Source: Burkholderia sp. OK233 (GTDB lineage: Bacteria > Pseudomonadota > Gammaproteobacteria > Burkholderiales > Burkholderiaceae). Taken from it: a stretch of DNA of 64,000 nucleotides. The stretch spans positions 1,426,001-1,490,000 of the forward strand of contig NZ_OCSR01000001.1 in NCBI RefSeq assembly GCF_900230185.1, read 5' to 3'. This document shows, piece after piece, positions 41,237 to 52,231 of this stretch. Positions within the stretch are counted from its first letter, which is position 1. Every line of letters starts with the position of its first letter. The position numbers were made by a program, and so were the translations under genes. The notes beneath the pieces were generated by a model. The model had not been told where the DNA came from. It worked only from the letters and a program-made list of their open reading frames with translations, and did not search any database.

Positions 41237-42319
41237 TCAGGCGCTGCGCTGTTCGAATTCCTTCATGTATTCGACAAGCGCTTTGACGCCTTCGAGCGGG
41301 ACGGCGTTATAAATCGACGCCCGCATGCCGCCGACGGACTTGTGGCCCTTTAGCTGCACCATTCCCCGCGCTTTCGCGCCGGCCAGGAAATCTTCGTTGC
41401 GCGACTCGTCGGTGAGGAAAAACGGTACGTTCATCCGCGAGCGCGAGCCACGCTCGACCTTGTTCAGATAGAAGCTGCTCGAATCGATCGTGTCGTACAA
41501 CAGCTTCGACTTCTCGAGGTTACGCGCTTCCATCGCGGCAAGGCCGCCCTGCTTCTTCAACCACTTGAACACCAGCCCCGCGATGTAGATCGCATACGTG
41601 GGCGGCGTGTTGTACATCGAATTGTTCTCGGCGACGGTTTTCCATTCGAACGCCGACGGGCAGACCGATTGCGCGCGATCCAGCATGTCTTCGCGCACGA
41701 TCACGACTGTCACACCCGCCATGCCGATGTTCTTCTGCGCGCCGCCGAACAGCACACCATATTTGGCAATGTCCATTGGGCGCGACAGAATGTGCGACGA
41801 CGCGTCCGCCACCAGCGGAATATCGCCAAGGTCGGGAATCTCGAACGTCTCGACGCCGTGAATGGTCTCGTTCGTGCACAAATGCACGTATGCCGGATCG
41901 TCCGACAGTTGCCATTCCGAGCGCGCCGGCGCGCGTGTGAAGCCCTCCGCCGTCTGACCGCTCGCCGCCAGATGCACCGTGCCGTACTTTTGCGCTTCCT
42001 TGAACGATTTCTGCGACCACGAACCGGTCACGACGAAATCCGCGCGCGGTTTCGCGCCCATCAGATTCATCGGCACGATCGCGTTTTCGCCCAGGCCGCC
42101 GCCTTGCAGGAACAAAATCCGGTGGCTGGCCGGCACCGCCAGCAATTCGCGCAGATCGACGAGCGCTTCCTCGTGGATCGACATGAATTCTTTGCCGCGA
42201 TGGCTCATTTCCATCACGCTCATGCCACTGCCCTGCCAATCGAGCATCTCGCCGGCTGCCTGACGCAGCACTTCTTCGGGCATGGCAGCTGGGCCGGCGG
42301 AGAAATTAAAGACGCGCAT
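41237..42319 (-). CDS. serC: Phosphoserine aminotransferase
   Basis: A 360-residue PLP enzyme acting in serine and pyridoxine synthesis. [18 protein letters not shown] at the N-terminus and the PLP lysine region [15 protein letters not shown] are typical, as is [14 protein letters not shown] near the end. AGGA precedes the ATG at 42319 by 7 nt. It heads serC-pheA-hisC-tyrA-aroA and has a structured leader. Confidence 0.95.
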   Translation of the reverse strand: MRVFNFSAGPAAMPEEVLRQAAGEMLDWQGSGMSVMEMSHRGKEFMSIHEEALVDLRELLAVPASHRILFLQGGGLGENAIVPMNLMGAKPRADFVVTGSWSQKSFKEAQKYGTVHLAASGQTAEGFTRAPARSEWQLSDDPAYVHLCTNETIHGVETFEIPDLGDIPLVADASSHILSRPMDIAKYGVLFGGAQKNIGMAGVTVVIVREDMLDRAQSVCPSAFEWKTVAENNSMYNTPPTYAIYIAGLVFKWLKKQGGLAAMEARNLEKSKLLYDTIDSSSFYLNKVERGSRSRMNVPFFLTDESRNEDFLAGAKARGMVQLKGHKSVGGMRASIYNAVPLEGVKALVEYMKEFEQRSA

Positions 42320-42403
42320 CGTGAGATCCTGGAAGCTGGCGCGAAAACGAACAGATCGCGCAAAAATCGGCGAAGTTGGCAGCCGCGAAGGCAGCCATTG
42401 CAA

Positions 42404-42434
42404 AGTTTGCGACGCAAACTCGACAACGCGAGTT
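42404..42434 (-). promoter_or_regulatory. Mutually exclusive hairpins in the serC leader
   Basis: AGTTTGC/GCAAACT (42404-42420, 3-nt loop) and AACTCG/CGAGTT (42417-42434) share bases, so only one can form at a time. They lie 85-115 nt before the serC ATG in its likely transcript. No leader peptide rich in serine codons was found. Confidence 0.4.
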
Positions 42435-42442
42435 AAACGACG

Positions 42443-42470
42443 CGCATTTGGCTACACGCATTTGGCTACA
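42443..42470. repeat. 14-bp perfect tandem repeat
   Basis: CGCATTTGGCTACA occurs twice head to tail, next to the hairpins in front of serC. Function unknown. Confidence 0.9.
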
Positions 42471-42481
42471 TTTTCGCGCCC

Positions 42482-42522
42482 AAAAAGAAAATGGCCGTCT
42501 GCGCGTGTGCGCAAACGGCCAT
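42482..42522 (-). terminator. Terminator of the DUF2059 gene
   Basis: ATGGCCGT/ACGGCCAT outer stem with an inner TGCGC/GCGCA pairing; on the minus strand the transcript ends in a U-rich stretch. It is about 140 nt past the stop codon. Confidence 0.8.
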
Positions 42523-42659
42523 TATCGCATTGTCACCGCCAACCCGCCAAACCCCGCACGCCATATGGCTTGCCGAGCGGCGGCTAGCGCGATGTCAGCG
42601 CAGCCTTTCGACCTTTTGGCTCAACTCGCTGGCTTATCTAGCCAACTTATTTGACCAAC

Positions 42660-43262
42660 TTACTTAGCCGGCTTGACCGAAGCGACTTCCTTGTCAGCCT
42701 GGTCGCGCGTTGCCTTGATCGATTGCGGCATGTACTTTTGCATCAAGCCATTCACGACGTCGCGGCCAACCTGGTCTTGCACCTGGATGAACTTGCGGCC
42801 GGTCGGGCTCTTGTAGAACGTGGTCAGATCTTTGATTTCCGACGCGCTGTAGTACTTCGCGTAAGCGTCGTACTGAGCTTGCATTGCGTCCTGGCGGAAG
42901 CTGTCCGTTGCGAACACCTGGCCCGCGCCGTCAACCAGCTTCGGCACTGCGTTCTTTTGCAGCGTCGGGACGGAAGCCTGCTTCTGCTTGTCCGTCATCG
43001 TCTTGTTTTCGCTCAGGGCGTCCGACAGGATAGCCGGAACCAGCTGCTTGGCTTGCATCTGGGCGCTGTTGCCGATTGCACCGACGAGCTTCTGTGCGTC
43101 GATTGCGTCCAGCAGGTCCTTGATTGCAGCCTGCTTGGCCGGATCAACCGGTGCAGCGGCAGCAGCCGGAGCCGCCGGGGCCGGGCTCTGAAGCGCTTGA
43201 GCCATAGCGAAGGTCGGCACGAGAGCAGCCAGCAACATCAGTTGTTTGAATCGTTTTTGCAT
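42660..43262 (-). CDS. DUF2059 domain periplasmic protein
   Basis: A 200-residue exported protein. The signal peptide (cleavage after AMA, about residue 22) is followed by a Pro/Ala-rich linker and a C-terminal DUF2059 domain with the characteristic YYSASEIKDLTTFYKSPTGRKFIQ (given in part). The function of the domain is unknown. Two ATG codons lie in tandem; the second (43262) has better spacing from GGGAG. It lies between gyrA and serC on the same strand. Confidence 0.85.
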   Translation of the reverse strand: MQKRFKQLMLLAALVPTFAMAQALQSPAPAAPAAAAAPVDPAKQAAIKDLLDAIDAQKLVGAIGNSAQMQAKQLVPAILSDALSENKTMTDKQKQASVPTLQKNAVPKLVDGAGQVFATDSFRQDAMQAQYDAYAKYYSASEIKDLTTFYKSPTGRKFIQVQDQVGRDVVNGLMQKYMPQSIKATRDQADKEVASVKPAK

Positions 43263-43385
43263 CATTACTCCCTAAGAGAAATTAACTTGAACTGCGAGCT
43301 GCGCGGGATGCGTATCGGCCCGACACGCCATTGTTCCCTGCGCAGCTTTCAACCAATAACTGAGACTGAAAGCCGCCGACGCGGA

Positions 43386-46022
<2,637 letters not shown>

Positions 46023-46520
46023 TATCCGTATCTTTTACGTGCCAAGGCGACGGCGTGAAGCTCGCTTGAAGCCCAACTCGCCGCGCCTTCGCGTAAGCAT
46101 TGCAGGCGCAACGCATCACGCGATTCTAACATGCCGCGCATCCGCCCCCGGCGGGGGTACGTATACCTATTAGCAGACGAGCGGGAACGGCGCCTGAACG
46201 CCCCATGATGAAGTCGGGGCAGGCTCGATTTGTGCGTGGGGCAATTCGCCGCTCAGCCATGACTGGCGGTGCCTACAGCGGATTGCTTCTGTTGCGCATG
46301 CACCACAATTGGAGGGCGATTTGATCGGGGGCAGATTTTTTTATCGTTGGAAGGGAACGATATGGCAAAATGCCAACGCACAAAGAGTTAGACACTGCTC
46401 GAAGTCTACACAGCACGTTTTTTGTTCTACACCGATGTTATACTTCGAGCAATGTATGACTTGTCTTCGTCAACAGGCTCGCAGTAAACCTGCGGTAATC
46501 TCAATTTCGAGAGGAGAAAT
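46023..46520. other. 498-bp divergent region between gyrA and the OmpA-family gene
   Basis: Must hold promoters for both genes. For gyrA a TAGAAT (46128-46123, minus strand) is a possible -10 without a clear -35. For the plus strand, TATACT at 46439-46444 is a possible -10. A GC-rich CCCCCG/CGGGGG hairpin lies near 46145-46156. No RNA gene or protein-coding frame is supported. Confidence 0.55.
46439..46444 (+). promoter_or_regulatory. Candidate -10 of the OmpA-family gene
   Basis: TATACT lies 77 bp before the ATG. The -35 region is poor (a TTTTTG 15 bp upstream), so support is limited. Confidence 0.35.
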
Positions 46521-47171
46521 ATGAATAAACTTTCAAAGCTCGCGTTCATTGCAGCTACCGCAGTTATGGCTGCATCCGCCATGGCGCAATCGGTGCCGGC
46601 GTCGCGACAAGCTACGAACGACAACTGGGTGAATGGTACCGGCGAATACGTGTGGATGAACGGCACGAACGAGCTTTGCTGGCGCGATGCATTCTGGACG
46701 CCGGCAACGGCCAACGCTAAGTGCGATGGCGCCCTGGTTGCCCAGGCTCCGACCCCGCCGGCTCCGGTCGCACCGCCCGCACCGGCTATTACGAGCCAAA
46801 AGATTACGTATCAAGCTGACGCTCTGTTCGACTTTGACAAGGCTATCCTGAAGCCTGCTGGCAAGGAAAAGCTGGACGACCTGGCATCGAAGGTTGGTTC
46901 GCTGAACCTGGAAGTCATTGTTGCAACGGGTTACACGGACCGCATCGGCTCAGACAAGTACAACGACCGTCTGTCGCTGCGCCGCGCTCAAGCTGTGAAG
47001 TCGTACCTCGTCAGCAAGGGCATCGAATCCAACCGTATCTATACGGAAGGCAAGGGCAAGCGCAACCCGGTCACGACCGGTTGCAACCAGAAGAACCACA
47101 AGCAACTCGTCGCCTGCCTCGCACCGGATCGCCGCGTGGAAGTCGAAGTTGTCGGTACTTCGAAGCAGTAA
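46521..47171 (+). CDS. OmpA-family outer membrane protein, short form
   Basis: A 216-residue exported protein with a signal peptide (cleavage after AMA, about residue 22). Residues 23-70 form a short Trp- and Asn-rich segment with two Cys (NELCWRDAFWTPATANAKC) in place of an eight-strand barrel. A Pro/Ala linker leads to an OmpA C-terminal peptidoglycan-binding domain (from about residue 95, with GYTDRIGSDKYNDRLSLRRA, holding the conserved Asp and Arg). AGGAG precedes the ATG. It resembles the OmpA of Bordetella and Burkholderia. A strong terminator follows. Confidence 0.9.
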   Translation: MNKLSKLAFIAATAVMAASAMAQSVPASRQATNDNWVNGTGEYVWMNGTNELCWRDAFWTPATANAKCDGALVAQAPTPPAPVAPPAPAITSQKITYQADALFDFDKAILKPAGKEKLDDLASKVGSLNLEVIVATGYTDRIGSDKYNDRLSLRRAQAVKSYLVSKGIESNRIYTEGKGKRNPVTTGCNQKNHKQLVACLAPDRRVEVEVVGTSKQ

Positions 47172-47192
47172 GCTACACATTACCGCAGTATC

Positions 47193-47220
47193 AAAGCCCC
47201 GCTTCGGCGGGGCTTTTTTT
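47193..47220 (+). terminator. Terminator of the OmpA-family gene
   Basis: AAAGCCCCGC/GCGGGGCTTT stem capped by a TTCG tetraloop, followed by T7, about 20 nt past the stop. Confidence 0.95.
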
Positions 47221-47390
47221 ATGCCGCTGCTGCGGGCGCCGCTCGCCTTCTCCTCCGAGCTCGCGCCCGATCTGCCGGAACAGGACGCGCCAGCCACCGC
47301 GCGGCATTTTGCCGCCCCGTCGCCCGGCCTATATACTCAGGGTTTATCCTCGAGCGCCCGCTCAACGCTCCCATCGAGGCAGCTTCCGCT

Positions 47391-48089
47391 ATGACCAACG
47401 CCGATCCCCACGAACTGCAGAAATTTAGCGACCTCGCGCATCGTTGGTGGGACCCGAATGCCGAATTCAAACCGCTGCATGAACTCAACCCGATTCGTCT
47501 GAGCTGGATCGACACGCACGCGCATCTCGCCGGTAAAACCGTGTTGGATATCGGCTGCGGCGGCGGCATTCTGTCGGAGTCGATGGCGGGATTAGGGGCG
47601 CATGTGAAGGGAATCGACCTGTCGAGCCAGGCGCTCGGCGTGGCAGATCTTCACAGCCTTGAAAGTGGTGTAACCGTCAATTACGAAGAAATCGCCGCCG
47701 AAGCACTGGCTGCCCGCGAACCGGGCACTTACGACGTCGTCACCTGCATGGAAATGCTCGAACACGTGCCCGAACCGGCCGCCATTGTCGAAGCATGCAA
47801 AACGCTCGTGAAACCCGGCGGCTGGGTGTTTTTCTCCACACTGAACCGCAACGTGAAGTCGTATCTGTTCGCGGTGATCGGCGCCGAATATATCGCGCGG
47901 ATGCTGCCCAAGGGTACGCACGACTACGCGCGCTTCATCCGCCCGTCGGAACTGGCGAGCTTCGTGCGCGCCGCGGGCCTGCGTACGGTCGAGATCAAAG
48001 GTATCGTTTACAACCCGCTCAGCAAGCATTTCACGCTGTCCGCCGACACGAGCGTGAACTACATGCTCGCCTGCCGCCGCGACGTCTGA
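47391..48089 (+). CDS. ubiG: Ubiquinone biosynthesis O-methyltransferase
   Basis: A 232-residue SAM-dependent methyltransferase that does both O-methylations in ubiquinone synthesis. The SAM motif [16 protein letters not shown] is followed by [13 protein letters not shown] and FFSTLNRN, all typical of UbiG. It is followed 33 bp later by gph, the same pair as in other beta-proteobacteria. Confidence 0.95.
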   Translation: MTNADPHELQKFSDLAHRWWDPNAEFKPLHELNPIRLSWIDTHAHLAGKTVLDIGCGGGILSESMAGLGAHVKGIDLSSQALGVADLHSLESGVTVNYEEIAAEALAAREPGTYDVVTCMEMLEHVPEPAAIVEACKTLVKPGGWVFFSTLNRNVKSYLFAVIGAEYIARMLPKGTHDYARFIRPSELASFVRAAGLRTVEIKGIVYNPLSKHFTLSADTSVNYMLACRRDV

Positions 48090-48122
48090 TCCGCCCCGAC
48101 CTGCCCGGACTCAATCCAATCA

Positions 48123-48836
48123 ATGAGCGATCCCACGCCCCTGCCCCAACGCGAAGACATCGACGACGCGCTCGGTCTTTGCCAGGCTGTCCTGTTCGAC
48201 CTCGACGGCACGCTGGCCGACACCGCGCCCGACCTGGCGGCCGCCGTCAACAAAATGCGCCACGATCGCAGCCTTGAGATGGTGCCGCTCGAAGATCTGC
48301 GGCCGCTCGCGTCAGCGGGCGCGCGCGGGCTGATCGGCGGGGCCTTCGGCATCGGCCCGGAGGATCACGAGTTCGCGTCGATGCGCGAGGAGTTTCTCGC
48401 CAACTACGAAGCAGACTTGTGCATCGAGACCACGCTGTTTCCCGGCATCCCCGAATTGCTCGACGATCTCGACGCACGGGGCGTGCGCTGGGGCATCGTG
48501 ACGAACAAGGTGGCAAGGCTCACCGAGCCGCTGATCGCGCAACTCGGCCTCGAAGAGCGCGCCGGCTGCGTGGTGAGCGGCGACACGACCCCGCACTCGA
48601 AGCCGCATCCCGCGCCCCTGTTGCACGCGGCGCGCGAGCTGGATCTGGTGCCGGAGCGCATCGTCTACGTCGGCGACGACCTGCGCGACGTGCAGGCGGG
48701 CTTTGCGGCCGGCATGAAGACCATCGCGGCCGCCTACGGTTACTGCGGCAACGATATTCCGCCGACGCAATGGCACGCGCAGCACGTCGTGCACTCGCCC
48801 GCGGAATTGCAGAAGCTGCTGCGCGACATCGGGTGA
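48123..48836 (+). CDS. gph: Phosphoglycolate phosphatase
   Basis: A 237-residue HAD-family phosphatase removing 2-phosphoglycolate formed during DNA repair or photorespiratory-like reactions. The nucleophile motif is FDLDGTLADT, motif II and III lie in GIVTNKVARLTE and HSKPHPAPLL, and the final Asp pair is in VYVGDDLRDVQAG. It lies downstream of ubiG. Confidence 0.93.
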   Translation: MSDPTPLPQREDIDDALGLCQAVLFDLDGTLADTAPDLAAAVNKMRHDRSLEMVPLEDLRPLASAGARGLIGGAFGIGPEDHEFASMREEFLANYEADLCIETTLFPGIPELLDDLDARGVRWGIVTNKVARLTEPLIAQLGLEERAGCVVSGDTTPHSKPHPAPLLHAARELDLVPERIVYVGDDLRDVQAGFAAGMKTIAAAYGYCGNDIPPTQWHAQHVVHSPAELQKLLRDIG

Positions 48837-49023
48837 ACCGCGGAGCGGCTGAACGCATATAGCGAACACCGTAGAAACAGCACACGCAATGCATGGCGGC
48901 GTCTTGCCGCCTCGCATCGACAGCGCACCGGCACGGCAAGACAACAAGCCAATCAGCCAGGACGTCGCCGTCAAACTATTGTAAAATCTCCGTCTGGCCC
49001 AGACATTTTGGGCAACGAACCGC

Positions 49024-49393
49024 GGGGGCGACCTGGTTTCGACAGGGGTTGCGAAGCGGCTAGGGCATACCGAGGACCCGTCACCTCGTTAATCAATGGG
49101 AAAAACGTAACTGCAAACGACGAAACGTTCGCACTGGCAGCCTAAGGGCCGCCGTCCTCTGCCTAGTTCACTGACGGGCTAGAGTCGCAAGACCGGTAGC
49201 AATACCGACAGAGGTCATATACGTCAGTTAAGTCTTGGCGGCGTCACGACGCCAAGGTCGAAAATCTAGTGAATCGCCGTCACGCAGCGTGTTCGTCCGC
49301 GTCGTGGTGGTTAAATCAAATGACAGAACTAAGTATGTAGAACTAGTCGTAGAGTGCTTCTGGACGCGGGTTCGATTCCCGCCGCCTCCACCA
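49024..49393 (+). ncRNA. ssrA: Transfer-messenger RNA (tmRNA)
   Basis: A 370-nt one-piece tmRNA that rescues stalled ribosomes with SmpB. The 5' end GGGGGCG pairs with CGCCTCC just before the encoded ACCA, and the T arm GTTCGATTCCC is intact. The tag frame starts at GCA 49113 and reads ANDETFALAA, ending at TAA 49143-49145. A possible -10 (TAAAAT, 48982-48987) lies about 35 nt upstream. Two terminators follow. Confidence 0.96.
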
Positions 49394-49430
49394 GAACATC
49401 GTTTCAGGCTGCACCATCAAGACTCACTCA

Positions 49431-49465
49431 AAACCCGTAAGCGGCCTGCTGCTTGCGGGTTTTTT
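49431..49465 (+). terminator. Terminator of ssrA
   Basis: AACCCGTAAGC/GCTTGCGGGTT stem followed by T6, about 40 nt after the tmRNA 3' end. Confidence 0.9.
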
Positions 49466-49486
49466 GTTGCCTGCCTATAAAACAGA

Positions 49487-49513
49487 AGGCCCGCTCATCG
49501 AGCGGGCCTTTTT
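49487..49513 (+). terminator. Second terminator downstream of ssrA
   Basis: AGGCCCGCT/AGCGGGCCT stem with a 5-nt loop and a T-run. In tandem with the first. Confidence 0.85.
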
Positions 49514-49638
49514 GCTGGCGGGTGCCAAAGCCGCGCGAAGCCAAGGGAATAAACGCATCCCTTCAATCGTTTATTCCCCACGCGCGTCCGCACGCTGCGT
49601 TCCGCGCGAGACCAACATCAAAATCAGGAGCCGACATC

Positions 49639-50007
49639 ATGCGCAAGACTCTCTTCTGCCTCTCCACGCTGACTCTCCTCGCACTGCAACAGACCGCTTT
49701 TGCCGAAGCCCCGAAGACGGTCGACGGCCGTTTCGTCACCGCAGACGGCATGACGCTCTATACCTTCGACAAAGACACCACGCCCGGCATGAGCGCCTGC
49801 ACCGGCGGCTGCATGAGCAACTGGCCGGCCGCAATGGCGAGCTCGTCGGACAAGCCCTCAGGCGACTGGACCGTGATTCCGTCGGCCGACGGCAAACAGC
49901 AATGGGCTTATAAAGGCCATCCGCTGTATCGCTACGCGGCCGACAAGCAAGCGGGGGACATGAAGGGGGACGGCTTCAAGGACATGTGGCACACGGCGAA
50001 GCCATAA
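49639..50007 (+). CDS. Secreted COG4315-type repeat protein
   Basis: A 122-residue exported protein with a clear signal peptide (cleavage after AFA, about residue 22). The mature part contains two copies of the short secreted-repeat motif (PF03640/COG4315): LYTFDKDTTPGMSACTGGC and LYRYAADKQAGDMKGDGF. Function unknown; members are seen as periplasmic or surface proteins. CAGGAG precedes the ATG by 8 nt. No lipobox is visible. Confidence 0.85.
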   Translation: MRKTLFCLSTLTLLALQQTAFAEAPKTVDGRFVTADGMTLYTFDKDTTPGMSACTGGCMSNWPAAMASSSDKPSGDWTVIPSADGKQQWAYKGHPLYRYAADKQAGDMKGDGFKDMWHTAKP

Positions 50008-50066
50008 CCGATAGCCGCTGAACGGCGGGCCAGAACCGAGAGACTTTATAAAAAAATGCTCAAACG

Positions 50067-50093
50067 AAAAACGCCGGCAACATGCCGGCGTCT
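50067..50093 (-). terminator. Terminator of the small secreted protein gene
   Basis: ACGCCGGC/GCCGGCGT stem with a 5-nt loop; the A-run on the left gives a U-run on the minus strand. Lies between two convergent genes. Confidence 0.85.
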
Positions 50094-50155
50094 TAAACGA
50101 ACACAGAAGCAGAATACAAAAGCGGAACACGAAAGCGCTGATTCACGCGTTCCGC

Positions 50156-50422
50156 TTATTCGTCTTTAGGACACTGCAAATTACACCCGTTCGGATCACC
50201 ATTGTCGCCGCGCTTGCGCATGGCTGACTTCTTGTTGGACTGGTATTTGTCCGAGGGCGCAGACGCCGCAAATGGCATCTGCGGATGCTCGGCAAGACGG
50301 AACTGATCTTGCAGGATACCTCCCGGCACACCCGGCGAATTCTGTGCGAAAGCAACCGAAGCGGTGGCGAGAAGCACCCCGGCCGTCGCTGCCGCAGCAC
50401 ATGCGTGAAGAAGAACTTTCAT
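50156..50422 (-). CDS. Small secreted hypothetical protein
   Basis: An 88-residue protein with a signal peptide (MKVLLHACAAAATAGVLLAT, cleavage after AFA). The mature part is about 60 residues, polar, and ends in GDNGDPNGCNLQCPKDE, with a CxxxC pair. No family was recognised. ATG at 50440 is an alternative start; neither has a Shine-Dalgarno site. It is flanked by a terminator and by the regulator of the formate dehydrogenase operon. Confidence 0.6.
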   Translation of the reverse strand: MKVLLHACAAAATAGVLLATASVAFAQNSPGVPGGILQDQFRLAEHPQMPFAASAPSDKYQSNKKSAMRKRGDNGDPNGCNLQCPKDE

Positions 50423-50531
50423 ATCGGTTCGGCGCTGCATAGCGCGCGGTTAAGGCGTAAGCGGAAGGATAGAGATTATCCCAAACAAACGGCCCCCGCA
50501 GCGGCGACCGCGCCAATTTGTTTACAGTTGC

Positions 50532-51611
50532 TTACGCCGCACCAGGGCCTAGCCCCGCATCGAGATCGAGCAGCTTGCCGCAGTCGCGTGGATCGTAACC
50601 TTCGAGCTGTTCAACGCCATGCCGAAACGCGGCGCCGCGCAGCAAGCCGATCACCGTTGCGAGCGGCGCGCGCTCCAGCCTGGCGCGGTCGCAGGCGAAG
50701 TAATAGTCTTCGTCGACGATCGGAATGAAGTCGAGCCCGAAGTGATGCGCCGCCGGCTCGACGCCAAAACCCACATCCGCCATGCCGCTCGCCACGAATG
50801 CCGCGATCGCCGAGTGCGTGAGTTCCGCCGACGCATAACCGTTGACCCGGTCCGGATCGACCCCGACTTTTCGTAGCGCGAGATCGAGCAGCATGCGCGT
50901 GCCGGAACCGGGCTGACGATTGACGAAGCGAATGTCGTCGCGCGCGAGGTCGCTCAGGCCGCCGATTCCCTTTGGATTACCCTTGCCGAGAAAGAGGCCC
51001 TGCTTGCGCTTCGTCAGATGCACGAGCACATGACGCTGCGGATCGAGCCAGCGCCGATACGTATCCGCGCAGGCCGCGCGAAACTCGCCCAGCGGCAAGT
51101 GAAAACCGGCCAGATCACATTCGCCACGGGCGAGCGCGCTAACCGCGTCGGCGCTGTCGCGGTATTTGATATCGACCGGCAGGTCGTTCGCGACCAGCGC
51201 CGTCACCAGCGCCGCCACGGCGTAACCGTGCGACGCGTAGATCCGGACGTCGTCGGCGGCCGGCGCGAGCCAGCGGTTCAATTCGCTGGCGACTTCACTC
51301 GCGAGCGCCTGCATGTTGCCGTCAAGCCGCTCGCCGCACAGACGCTGCGCGCGCAACACGGCCTGACCGAGCTCGGACAGCACCGAACCGCGCCCACGCT
51401 CCTTCGCGATCAGCGGACCACCCAAACGCTCCTCGATGCTGCGCAGCAAACCCCACGCGTGACGGTAGGACAAACCCTTAAGCGTCGCCGCCTGCGCGAT
51501 GCTGCCGGATTCGTCCACCAGCGCGAGCAGCGGCACGACGTCCGACAGGCTTGCCTCACGGCCATCCGGGCCCTTCACAACCAGCTGCGCCTGGCACTCG
51601 ATCCTGATCAT
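50532..51611 (-). CDS. ModE-like helix-turn-helix regulator with periplasmic-binding-type domain
   Basis: A 359-residue regulator. Residues 1-110 resemble the ModE/LysR-like winged helix (SIAQAATLKGLSYRHAWGLLRSIEERLGGPL). Residues about 120-340 form a periplasmic-binding-protein-like domain (PF12727 type) with YASHGYAVAAL and NRQPGSGTRMLLD, likely an effector-binding site for a small anion. It is divergent from fdsGBAD, so control of formate dehydrogenase is the natural inference; formate and molybdate are both candidate signals. Cupriavidus has a regulator in the same position. Confidence 0.85.
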   Translation of the reverse strand: MIRIECQAQLVVKGPDGREASLSDVVPLLALVDESGSIAQAATLKGLSYRHAWGLLRSIEERLGGPLIAKERGRGSVLSELGQAVLRAQRLCGERLDGNMQALASEVASELNRWLAPAADDVRIYASHGYAVAALVTALVANDLPVDIKYRDSADAVSALARGECDLAGFHLPLGEFRAACADTYRRWLDPQRHVLVHLTKRKQGLFLGKGNPKGIGGLSDLARDDIRFVNRQPGSGTRMLLDLALRKVGVDPDRVNGYASAELTHSAIAAFVASGMADVGFGVEPAAHHFGLDFIPIVDEDYYFACDRARLERAPLATVIGLLRGAAFRHGVEQLEGYDPRDCGKLLDLDAGLGPGAA

Positions 51612-51726
51612 ATATGCTCAACTCTTTCCTATTGCACGAGGCGAATCACCCGCCTATTGTTCGGCTATCCCATATCGAATATACGAAGCATAAGTGCACG
51701 CATTATGAATAACAAGTGCATATATG
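51609..51726. promoter_or_regulatory. Control region of the fds operon and its divergent regulator
   Basis: CATATATG occurs at 51609-51616 (overlapping the regulator start codon) and 51719-51726 (20 nt before fdsG); each belongs to GCATATATGA, in opposite orientation. AAGTGCA repeats at 51692 and 51714, 22 bp apart, suit two turns of helix. A possible promoter is TTGTTC (51657-51662) and TATACG (51680-51685), 17 bp apart. Confidence 0.5.
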
Positions 51727-51745
51727 ACTTTGGAGGAGCCCCCAC

Positions 51746-52231
51746 TTGGACGATTCCATCGCCGTCGCGCCGGAGCAGTTGGTGCAGCGTCACACGCAAC
51801 CAGGCATGTCACTGCTAGCGGTACTGCACGCCATTCAGGACGAACTCGGCTACGTGCCGCCCGACACGGTTGCGCCTCTCGCGCGTGCCATGAACCTGTC
51901 GCGTGCGGAAGTGCATGGCGTCATCACCTACTACCATCATTTCCGCACGCAGCCCGCGGCGCTCGTCACGGTGCAACTGTGCCGCGCCGAAGCATGCCGC
52001 AGCATGGGCACCGAGGCGCTCGCGCAGCATATCGAGGCACACACCGGCTGCCGTTTTGATGCGGAGCATCGGCATGGTGCGACGGTCGAACTGGAATCGG
52101 TGTATTGCCTCGGCCAATGCGCGTTGTCGCCGGCGCTGATGCTCAACGGCACGCTGCACGCGAAAGTAACACCGCAAAAGTTCGACGCGCTCTTCGCAGC
52201 CGCCAACAAATGCGTGGAGGTAACGGCATGA
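51746..52231 (+). CDS. fdsG: Formate dehydrogenase gamma subunit FdsG
   Basis: A 161-residue NuoE-like subunit of the soluble NAD+-dependent formate dehydrogenase, binding one [2Fe-2S] cluster. The four cysteines appear in CRAEAC and CLGQC, and LNLSRAEVHGVITYYHHFR resembles Cupriavidus FdsG. The start is TTG, supported by GGAGGAG seven bases upstream; the first ATG in frame (51809) lies too far in. The gene overlaps fdsB at ATGA. Confidence 0.92.
   Translation: MDDSIAVAPEQLVQRHTQPGMSLLAVLHAIQDELGYVPPDTVAPLARAMNLSRAEVHGVITYYHHFRTQPAALVTVQLCRAEACRSMGTEALAQHIEAHTGCRFDAEHRHGATVELESVYCLGQCALSPALMLNGTLHAKVTPQKFDALFAAANKCVEVTA

Larger units (their letters stand above)
42320..42659. other. 340-bp intergenic region between serC and the DUF2059 gene
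   Basis: Contains, from right to left on the minus strand, a terminator for the DUF2059 gene, a 14-bp tandem repeat and two overlapping hairpins upstream of serC, listed separately. No gene longer than a few dozen codons is supported; a 29-codon ATG frame at 42398 that runs into serC has no Shine-Dalgarno site. Confidence 0.7.

Noticed and set aside
42314..42398. A short ATG frame before serC as a leader peptide.
   Set aside because: No Shine-Dalgarno site and no run of serine or aromatic codons typical of an attenuator peptide.
49431..49513. Tandem terminators after ssrA as a sign of a prophage or island attachment site.
   Set aside because: No integrase or duplicated tmRNA 3' end is seen within the window, and the following genes look native.
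51724..52059. An ATG frame just upstream of fdsG with 111 codons.
   Set aside because: It runs out of frame across fdsG, lacks a Shine-Dalgarno site and shows no conserved sequence.
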